From positions 1 through 5,853 of the forward strand of contig JAURFZ010000091.1 of assembly GCA_030834045.1 (NCBI GenBank): a stretch of DNA of 5,853 nucleotides, written 5' to 3'. Below are positions 1 to 4,747 of the stretch, piece by piece (within the stretch, counting starts at the first letter, position 1; each line of letters starts with the position of its first letter). Source of the DNA: Burkholderiales bacterium (GTDB lineage: Bacteria; Pseudomonadota; Gammaproteobacteria; Burkholderiales; Burkholderiaceae_A). The translations under genes were made by a program, and so were the position numbers. The notes beneath the pieces are model-generated. The model did no database searches, had not been told where the DNA came from, and saw nothing but the letters and a program-made list of their open reading frames with translations.

Positions 1-2684
1 CTGGGGTTATTAAGGTCGCTGGCGTTGATGTAACCATTACGGCGCAGGAAGATACGGTGGTGAAGGCGGCCACCAAAATTGCCCAAACGCTTCGAGCGAG
101 TCATTTATTCGACACTGCAACGACAGGTCGTGTTGTTTCTTATGCTTCGGGTGGGTCGGTCATTAATATTGATTACCCTGTGTCTGAGGGAGATGTGGGC
201 ACGGCGGAAGTGCTTCCAGGAACCACTGGGCTCGTGGGTATAGCTGACATTACGCAGGAATACACAACAGCTGCACCGGGAACCGGTGTGTATGCCAAAG
301 TAAATGAGAATGTGGTGACCGGGCAGGCCATGAGTGCCGAGTCAGTGGTTTCAGGTGTTGTATTTATTAATGGCTTTGCATCGGCAAATATCACTACCTC
401 ACTTAACAATACGCGTGAGACACGAATGAGTGTGGCGGCTGCTATTAATGCAATATCGTCGCAAACCGGCGTGAGGGCGATTGATACAGGCTTCGATACC
501 AAGGGCATTACCTTGGTTGCCCAAGACGGTCGGAATATTGAGGTTAGTTTTGAGACAAGTGCGAACCACGAGGTTTTCGGAAGTCGTGTAGGGATTCGCG
601 AGGGGGTGCAGGCAAGCACCCTATCTTTAGAATCGAAGATCAATAATCCGGTCGTCTTAACCTCATCGACCCTTGGCGATATTAGTCGAGTGGGTCTTAT
701 TGAGGGTAACTTCACAAAGAACCAGGCTGTTTACAACACCGCGCCCAGGGCTATTGTTGAACCTCCTGTTGCGCAGGCCATTGCTGTTGAAATATCCGGA
801 GCTATTTCTGCCGATGACACCTACTCGGTCACCATCAATGGAGTCACTGTAAGCATTGACGATGCATCGACCGACATTAACGGTGACGATATTCCTGGCG
901 CCTCTTTTGAGGGGCTTCGGCAGGCTTTTATTGCAGCCATTAATGCTGAGCCAGAACTCGCAGGCGTTGTAACAGCAACGGCTGGTAATCGACTTGGCGA
1001 ACTTGTTATTTCGGCCGATGTAGCTGGAACACCCTTTACTTACAGCGTAAGCACAACAAGTGATGCGGCCTTAATTGAAACGCGCGTACAAGCTGCAAAT
1101 CAGAGGGCTGGCTATTCTTCTCTCGGGACCGATGACTTAAAAATCAATGGCATTGAAATTCGACCTTCAGTTGCCAACGACGATAGGAAGAGTATTACCT
1201 CGGTTGCGAGCAGTGACCCTGCTTCAAGTGCGTTGGCTATTTCAGCAGCGATAAACAGCCACCAGTATGAAACGGGCGTCAGAGCACTACCCAATGGGGC
1301 AAGCACCAAAGGAATCATCACAGATACCAGTATTCCCGCTGGTTCTGGTGACATGTACACCCTGTTTGTGAATGGTGTGGCGATTGATGTCGAGTTCACC
1401 CAGAATGAGGAAGGCTATGAGCGACGAACCAAGGTTGTTCAGGCTATCAACGCCCGCACAGGACAGCATGGCGTTACTGCGGTTGATAATGGTGAGGGTT
1501 TAAGCCTAAAAACCGACGGGCGTAACCTATCGGTCTGGTACGACTCCAGTATTCAAGACCTTTCTGCTGCTAGCTTTGGTTTGGGTCAGTCCGATGCTGT
1601 AGCCCAGCGAATGAGGGTCACAACCAAGGACGAGGTTGCTGATAACCGTGTTATCACGCTGAACGGTCAGGCTATTGAAGCGGCTGGTGATACGGACTCA
1701 GCTGTAAGTGCAGCCAATCTGGCGGCTGCCATTGAGACCGCAATTACAGCTGACCTCACCGCAGATCCACGGCAACTGGCAAACCTGGCGGTGGAGTACA
1801 CCACTGGAGAGGACTTTTTTGAAATTGTCTCCACGGTACCAGGAGCCCCGTTTACCTTATCTGGGATCGGTGCAGCGTGGGACTCCACAACTAATGATGA
1901 TGCCTATGTCGACCCTGATGTAAGCCTGGTTATTCGCACCATCACCCCCAACGACATGGGCTCTGGTGTGGTGAGTGCCATTCCTTTCGCGGACGAGAAC
2001 TCCACCTCTGCGAAAACAGCCTACGGCACGGTTCGATTGATTGCCGATGCGGCTCTGTTGCCGCCTATTCCTTCGCCTGTGGGTGCACCGCCTTCGGATC
2101 GTGAGGCTATGCTTCGCGCCTCCACTCAGCCCTTCACCATCGAAGTAGGCGATAAAGGCTTTGGACCTCAGGGTAAGTTCAATGCTCTGGGCTTTCAGCA
2201 GGGTAGCTTCGGTGGTCGCTCAAGCGAGGCCATGGATCCACCAAAAGTGGGTCGGCTTGCCTTTCAGGTGGGAGCCAGCGCCCAGCAGCTTATTACCATT
2301 GACCTGGAAGACTTTGGTAAGAATGGTTCCATTACCAACGAGATTACCGGTGACGTTGACTTAAATGTGAACGAACGCACCTCACGCATCAATACCCGGG
2401 CTGGTGCTGAAAAGGTTCTTGAGCTGCTTGATGTGGCCATGGACAGGGTAAACGCCACGCGCGCTCAGATGGGTGCAGTGATGAACCGACTGCAGTACGC
2501 CATGGACAACCTTAGCAATGTGTCGATGAACCAAGAGGCATCGCGGTCACAAATTATGGATGCTGACTATGCGAAATCGTCGACAGAACTTGCCAAGGCG
2601 CAGATTATGCAGCAGGCTGCCACCGCGGTGTTAGCCCAGGCTAACATGAGCAACCAGACGGTTCTGCAGTTACTTCAGGGGTAA
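1..2684 (+). CDS. fliC: Giant flagellin, 5'-truncated (variable region and C-terminal domain)
   Basis: Structural subunit of the flagellar filament, exported through the flagellar type III apparatus and polymerised outside the cell. The frame is open from base 3 with no stop before the GTG at 57, so that GTG is an internal codon and the true start lies upstream. Residue numbers here count from the GTG. The last ~97 residues (about 779-875) are a textbook flagellin C-terminal domain: INTRAGAEKVLELLDVAM, then NRLQYAMDNLSN, then SQIMDADYAKSSTELAKAQI, ending QTVLQLLQG. Just before it, LAFQVGASAQQLITIDL (about 730-750) matches the D1 strand region. Residues ~100-610 are repeated ING-containing modules resembling flagellin hook-IN motifs. 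About 893 residues are visible without the N-terminal D0/D1 domain, so the full protein should exceed 1000 residues against roughly 270-550 for common flagellins. Giant flagellins are known from marine gammaproteobacteria. The family call is firm; the symbol is generic, since several flagellin paralogues may exist. Confidence 0.93.
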   Translation, partial: GVIKVAGVDVTITAQEDTVVKAATKIAQTLRASHLFDTATTGRVVSYASGGSVINIDYPVSEGDVGTAEVLPGTTGLVGIADITQEYTTAAPGTGVYAKVNENVVTGQAMSAESVVSGVVFINGFASANITTSLNNTRETRMSVAAAINAISSQTGVRAIDTGFDTKGITLVAQDGRNIEVSFETSANHEVFGSRVGIREGVQASTLSLESKINNPVVLTSSTLGDISRVGLIEGNFTKNQAVYNTAPRAIVEPPVAQAIAVEISGAISADDTYSVTINGVTVSIDDASTDINGDDIPGASFEGLRQAFIAAINAEPELAGVVTATAGNRLGELVISADVAGTPFTYSVSTTSDAALIETRVQAANQRAGYSSLGTDDLKINGIEIRPSVANDDRKSITSVASSDPASSALAISAAINSHQYETGVRALPNGASTKGIITDTSIPAGSGDMYTLFVNGVAIDVEFTQNEEGYERRTKVVQAINARTGQHGVTAVDNGEGLSLKTDGRNLSVWYDSSIQDLSAASFGLGQSDAVAQRMRVTTKDEVADNRVITLNGQAIEAAGDTDSAVSAANLAAAIETAITADLTADPRQLANLAVEYTTGEDFFEIVSTVPGAPFTLSGIGAAWDSTTNDDAYVDPDVSLVIRTITPNDMGSGVVSAIPFADENSTSAKTAYGTVRLIADAALLPPIPSPVGAPPSDREAMLRASTQPFTIEVGDKGFGPQGKFNALGFQQGSFGGRSSEAMDPPKVGRLAFQVGASAQQLITIDLEDFGKNGSITNEITGDVDLNVNERTSRINTRAGAEKVLELLDVAMDRVNATRAQMGAVMNRLQYAMDNLSNVSMNQEASRSQIMDADYAKSSTELAKAQIMQQAATAVLAQANMSNQTVLQLLQG
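363..1550 (+). repeat. Type A protein modules (three copies) in the flagellin variable region
   Basis: Three divergent copies of a ~65-residue module are seen at 363-557, 1137-1331 and 1353-1550. Each opens with a strand carrying N-G (FINGF, KINGIEI, FVNGVAI). A helix with AIN follows (AAAINAISSQ, SAAINSHQYE, VQAINARTGQ), then TGVRA or HGVTA, then a glycine turn. Copies 1 and 2 share TKGI; copies 1 and 3 share DGRN followed by a beta strand (IEVSFET, LSVWYDS). They resemble flagellin hook-IN modules. They are diverged at the DNA level, so this is an old duplication, not a recent tandem array. The span also contains a type B module. Confidence 0.7.
825..1880 (+). repeat. Type B protein modules (two copies) in the flagellin variable region
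   Basis: Two copies of a ~79-residue module lie at 825-1061 and 1644-1880. Each starts with a TxNG strand (SVTINGVTVSI, VITLNGQAIEA). Each continues through an alanine-rich helix (LRQAFIAAINAEPEL, LAAAIETAITADLTA) and a strand pair, and ends in GTPFTYSVS or GAPFTLSGI. The interleaving order with type A modules is A-B-A-A-B. The residues at the very start of the window (VAGVDVTITAQ, then AATKIAQTLRAS) look like the front half of another related unit. Module boundaries are approximate. Confidence 0.6.
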
Positions 2685-2695
2685 TCTTCGTTAGA

Positions 2696-2968
2696 ATGAT
2701 GTGTATGTCTGTTTATCTACCCAAAGGCCCGCGCAAGGTTGATACCAACTGCGCTGAACGGGCACTTGATAGGCCGCCCTGCAAGGTCTGCGCCCTTATT
2801 CGCGTTTATCTAACGTTTGCTATTCCACTTATTTTTCTGGCCTTTGCCGGTGTAGAAATTGATTGGCCCGATCTGGATATGACTGCCGTGGTTGGCTACC
2901 TGTTCTTAGCCGCCTTTTTGATTCAACTGTCATGGCGGTTCTATGTCGACTACATCAAGAAGAAATAA
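2696..2968 (+). CDS. Small two-helix membrane protein with CxxC motif, unknown function
   Basis: A 90-residue protein that I cannot assign to a named family. The first ~33 residues are hydrophilic with cysteines at 3, 19, 29 and 32; C29-K-V-C32 sits right before the first membrane helix. Two hydrophobic segments follow, about 34-53 and 63-80, joined by an acidic loop (EIDWPDLD). The end is a basic tail, YIKKK, so both termini are predicted on the cytoplasmic side with the loop outside. It begins 11 bases after the flagellin stop and its 3' end overlaps the next gene by 26 bases, suggesting co-transcription and possibly coupled translation. No strong Shine-Dalgarno is seen. ATG codons at 2696, 2699 and 2705 are all possible starts, and the hydrophilic N-terminus could be partly non-coding if a later start were used. 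A CxxC at a membrane face may bind metal or be redox-active; that is inference. Confidence 0.72.
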   Translation: MMCMSVYLPKGPRKVDTNCAERALDRPPCKVCALIRVYLTFAIPLIFLAFAGVEIDWPDLDMTAVVGYLFLAAFLIQLSWRFYVDYIKKK

Positions 2969-3284
2969 GTCGGTAGTCGACCAAGAGAAACTGCGTCTGC
3001 TTACCCAGTCGCCGCGTGGGGTCGACCTCTACCGAGAAGTTTTTTCTGAAATAAAAAAAGGCCCGAATTGCTGGGGTTGCCGGCACTTTCAAATTACCTG
3101 GGATACCCGCATGCCATACGGCTGCAGGCTAATGGGCTTTAAAACCAAAATTCTTCCAAGCATTGAGGTGCTTCGGGCCGATGGACACTTTTGCCTGGGC
3201 TTTGAAGAAAAAGAATTGCCTCAGTCCGAGCAATCTCAGAAGCCCAAGCGCTTTAAACGTGGTGGAAGAGGCCTTATTGTTTAG
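2943..3284 (+). CDS. Small Cys-cluster protein (conserved hypothetical, putative metal-binding)
   Basis: A 113-residue soluble protein without signal peptide or membrane segment. The core (about 40-90) has C43-x2-C46-x-H48, then ITWDTRMPYGC with C61, a GFK segment, and C84 in DGHFCLGFE. From memory this matches a small conserved proteobacterial family (CRHF-ITWD-PYGC-GFKS-P pattern) whose members are sometimes labelled uracil-DNA glycosylase. No glycosylase catalytic motif is visible here, so that label should not be used. Four cysteines plus a histidine suggest zinc or iron-sulfur binding, which is inference. The N-terminal part (LRLLTQSPRGVDLYREVFSEI) looks helical and the C-terminal tail is very basic (KPKRFKRGGRG). 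The start ATG lies inside the preceding gene, with GGCGG about five bases upstream; no other ATG precedes the Cys core. The gene ends tail-to-tail with the minus-strand gene. Confidence 0.82.
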   Translation: MSTTSRRNKSVVDQEKLRLLTQSPRGVDLYREVFSEIKKGPNCWGCRHFQITWDTRMPYGCRLMGFKTKILPSIEVLRADGHFCLGFEEKELPQSEQSQKPKRFKRGGRGLIV

Positions 3285-3717
3285 TGGCCGCAACCGTGGC
3301 ATTGCGGCCTGTTGGGCCAATAATGGCAATACGCTCGTTGCTTGGACCGCCAAAAAACCGCAGTTCCTGCACCGTGTGTAGATAGTGGTTGACTACGAAG
3401 TGAGACTTTGGCCCGCCTGGGCAGAGCTCTGAGGCAAGAAAACGCATTTCATGAAGGCCTGCGGGCAAGAACATGGTGGTGTGGATAAGCGCAATGGACT
3501 CTGGACCACGGGTCGCCAATAAGGTTTCAGGGCCCGAAATAGTGAAGGTGAGCCCCTCAACGGGAAGGCATACAGGGCCTTGGGGCTCGGTCCCCGCCAA
3601 GGCAGCCGCATCGGCAGCCTGAGCGAATGCCTTCACACTCCATATGCTTAAAACAACAATGCCAAGAGCAATAAGAGCTTTAAATTTTGTGATCTGGTCG
3701 AAGGGTTGTCGTTTCAT
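3274..3717 (-). CDS. Small secreted protein with signal peptide, unknown function
   Basis: A 147-residue protein that I do not recognise. The N-terminus is a convincing Sec signal peptide: basic start (MKRQ, later K11, K13), hydrophobic core around 14-28 (ALIALGIVVLSIWSV) and a cleavage site A-F-A after residue 32. The mature part (~115 residues) is predicted mostly beta and has exactly two cysteines, C50 and C99, which could form one disulfide in the periplasm. It ends in the glycine-rich GPTGRNATVAATKQ. It overlaps the convergent gene by 11 bases at its 3' end. The ATG at 3717 is the most upstream usable start and places the signal peptide correctly, although no good Shine-Dalgarno precedes it. 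The intact signal peptide and lack of a competing plus-strand gene support it as real. No lipobox is present. Confidence 0.7.
   Translation of the reverse strand: MKRQPFDQITKFKALIALGIVVLSIWSVKAFAQAADAAALAGTEPQGPVCLPVEGLTFTISGPETLLATRGPESIALIHTTMFLPAGLHEMRFLASELCPGGPKSHFVVNHYLHTVQELRFFGGPSNERIAIIGPTGRNATVAATKQ
3286..3309. terminator. GC-rich hairpin at the convergent gene ends (possible terminator)
   Basis: Perfect 8-base arms GGCCGCAA (3286-3293) and TTGCGGCC (3302-3309) enclose an 8-base loop, starting two bases after the stop of the plus-strand Cys-cluster gene. No T-run follows on the plus strand (TGTTGGGCC comes next), so it is not a canonical intrinsic terminator. On the minus strand it lies inside the last codons of the secreted-protein gene. 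It may protect the 3' end of, or slow polymerase on, the upstream operon. Confidence 0.35.
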
Positions 3718-3736
3718 GATCCAAGAGAGGTCTGAG

Positions 3737-3766
3737 GCTATAGTGTGGAGTTGTGATCTACGGCAA
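3737..3766 (-). promoter_or_regulatory. Candidate sigma-70 promoter for the secreted-protein gene
   Basis: Read on the minus strand, TTGCCG (3766-3761) and TATAGC (3742-3737) are separated by 18 bases, each matching four of six consensus positions. Transcription would start near 3730, giving a leader of about a dozen bases before the ATG at 3717. This is consistent with the absence of a strong ribosome-binding site, but short matches like this occur by chance. Confidence 0.33.
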
Positions 3767-3780
3767 ACAAAAGTTTTACT
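3751..3780 (+). promoter_or_regulatory. Candidate sigma-70 promoter for the Sel1-repeat gene
   Basis: TTGTGA (3751-3756) and TTTACT (3775-3780) with 18 bases between them, each four of six to consensus, would start transcription around 3787. A competing -10, TATAGT at 3739-3744 (five of six), lacks a good -35 box. The divergent arrangement means a promoter must lie somewhere in 3718-3800, but the exact one is uncertain. Confidence 0.25.
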
Positions 3781-3800
3781 TAGTAGGTGTATCGGATTAA

Positions 3801-4622
3801 ATGACCATGACTAAAGACAATACTGACAGACCAGCATGGGGCTTTAACCCTGCAAGCACAAGGCCAGGAGGGACAAACCTTGTTTTGGCTTCGCTTTTGT
3901 TGGCAGTAACCTGTCTTGTGCAGGCTCAGTCGTTCAGTGGCAACACCCCTAACGACCCAACCCGGCCCTTTAGCGAACAACTGCAGGCAGGCCTTAATGC
4001 CCTTGAGCGTAAACATTACGCTACAGCGCTCCGGTCGTGGCGCGACCTTGCCAATAAAGGCGATGCCCGTGCCATGAACAATGTGGGCCTTATGTACGAG
4101 CGGGGTTTGGGCGTTACCCAAAGCTATGTTGAGGCTATGAATTCTTATCGCAGGGCCGCTGACGCAGGCCTGCCAGAGGCCCAGTACAACCTGGGCACGC
4201 TTTACCACAACGGCTATGGAGTTGAAGTGAATAACAGCCAGGCCGTTTTCTGGTTCCGAAAGGCTGCTGCTCAGCGTCTGCCCGAGGCGCACTACATGAT
4301 GGGCCTGCATCTCTGGGAGGGTAAGGGCATACGGCGCGACCCGCTGGCCGCCCTTGCGGAATTCCTGAAAGGCGCCCGTGCGGGCAATGTGAACAGCCAG
4401 TTCATGGCGGGTTATTTGTTTTTGTCAGAAGAGCCCACCGGTAAACCCAATGGGGTAGCGGGCTATGCCTGGGTTGAGGTTTCCCGCCTTAACGGCTACG
4501 AGGGTGCAATTGATGTCACATCTTTTCTTGACTACCGGCTTAAGGAAGGCGAGCTAACCCTGGCAAAGGCCTTGGCCAGGCGCTGTCTCTCAAGCAAGTA
4601 CGGGGACTGCCCCAAGCTTTAG
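3801..4622 (+). CDS. Exported Sel1-repeat (SLR/TPR-like) protein
   Basis: A 273-residue solenoid protein likely acting in the periplasm as a protein-interaction scaffold. Residues ~26-42 form a hydrophobic segment (NLVLASLLLAVTCLVQA) with a plausible signal-peptidase I site VQA-Q; C38 lacks a proper lipobox. The n-region is unusually long (about 25 residues), so an uncleaved N-terminal anchor is also possible. A lead helix pair (LNALERKHYATALRSWRDLA) is followed by Sel1 repeats at about 88-123 (ARAMNNVGLMYERGLGV), 124-159 (PEAQYNLGTLYHNGYGV) and 160-195 (PEAHYMMGLHLWEGKGI), then a degenerate fourth. The C-terminus carries C262 and C270, a possible disulfide seen in many similar SLR proteins. 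A TAA directly precedes the ATG, so this is the longest start; the ATG at 3807 is an alternative, with GGA ten bases upstream. MotX, a sodium-motor protein, also has Sel1 repeats, but I see no MotX-specific similarity, so no symbol is given. Confidence 0.92.
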   Translation: MTMTKDNTDRPAWGFNPASTRPGGTNLVLASLLLAVTCLVQAQSFSGNTPNDPTRPFSEQLQAGLNALERKHYATALRSWRDLANKGDARAMNNVGLMYERGLGVTQSYVEAMNSYRRAADAGLPEAQYNLGTLYHNGYGVEVNNSQAVFWFRKAAAQRLPEAHYMMGLHLWEGKGIRRDPLAALAEFLKGARAGNVNSQFMAGYLFLSEEPTGKPNGVAGYAWVEVSRLNGYEGAIDVTSFLDYRLKEGELTLAKALARRCLSSKYGDCPKL

Positions 4623-4633
4623 TCTTACCTTGT

Positions 4634-4664
4634 CAGCGGCCTAAGCTTGCCGCTGTTGGTTTTT
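4634..4664 (+). terminator. Rho-independent terminator after the Sel1-repeat gene
   Basis: CAGCGGC (4634-4640) and GCCGCTG (4649-4655) form a perfect 7-base GC-rich stem with an 8-base loop, followed by TTGG and five T (4660-4664). It starts 11 bases after the stop codon, as expected of an intrinsic terminator. The T-run is not immediately adjacent, which may lower efficiency, and it is also the left arm of a second dyad. Confidence 0.75.
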
Positions 4665-4678
4665 CCCGTCGGAAAAAC
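4659..4678. promoter_or_regulatory. Perfect inverted repeat upstream of the sigma-54 promoter
   Basis: Arms GTTTTTCC (4659-4666) and GGAAAAAC (4671-4678) are exactly complementary around a CGTC spacer. The site lies 11 bases upstream of the -24 element, between the terminator stem and the activator's promoter. It could be an operator for a dimeric regulator. Alternatively it could be a second RNA hairpin linked to termination. Its function is inference; the symmetry is directly visible. Confidence 0.45.
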
Positions 4679-4689
4679 GTCGCCGCTCT

Positions 4690-4705
4690 TGGCATAGCCA
4701 TTGCT
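4690..4705 (+). promoter_or_regulatory. Sigma-54 (-24/-12) promoter of the activator gene
   Basis: TGGCATA (4690-4696), four bases, then TTGCT (4701-4705) fits the TGGCACG-N4-TTGCW consensus with exact spacing and invariant GG and GC in place. Transcription would start near 4716, giving a leader of about 32 bases that contains the ribosome-binding site. It implies expression by RpoN with an enhancer-binding protein, either the encoded activator itself or another member of a flagellar cascade. Confidence 0.65.
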
Positions 4706-4733
4706 CTTACCTACACAACTTATTTGTCTTCGT

Positions 4734-4740
4734 AGGGGAG
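4734..4740 (+). promoter_or_regulatory. Strong ribosome-binding site fixing the GTG start of the activator
   Basis: AGGGGAG ends seven bases before the GTG at 4748. An in-frame TAG at 4733 excludes any start further upstream, so this site decides the start. Confidence 0.8.
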
Positions 4741-4747
4741 CCTATCT

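Noticed and set aside
57..59. GTG as the flagellin start codon
   Set aside because: The frame is open to the window edge, no ribosome-binding site precedes it, and the N-terminal flagellin domain is missing.
173..715. Long minus-strand open frame (180 codons) opposite the flagellin
   Set aside because: It lies entirely within the well-supported flagellin frame, has no domain or signal of its own, and its composition looks like an antisense shadow.
363..1880. Recent tandem DNA duplication or CRISPR-like repeat array in the flagellin gene
   Set aside because: The modules are similar only at the protein level, with no long identical DNA stretches or regular spacers.
2943..3284. Uracil-DNA glycosylase annotation for the Cys-cluster protein
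   Set aside because: The protein is only 113 residues and shows none of the glycosylase catalytic motifs; the label attached to related small proteins appears to be a propagated misnomer.
3163..3381. Plus-strand open frame bridging the convergent gene ends
   Set aside because: It overlaps both the Cys-cluster gene and the secreted-protein gene in other frames and shows no protein-like features.
3825..3930. Lipoprotein signal around C38 of the Sel1-repeat protein
   Set aside because: The residues before the cysteine are A-V-T, which do not fit the lipobox; VQA-Q gives a better signal-peptidase I site.
3780..4310. Minus-strand open frame (176 codons) opposite the Sel1-repeat gene
   Set aside because: The plus-strand frame has clear Sel1 repeats and a signal peptide; the antisense translation has no recognisable features.
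3801..4622. Calling the Sel1-repeat protein MotX
   Set aside because: Shared repeats alone are not enough; I see no MotX-specific residues beyond the Sel1 pattern.
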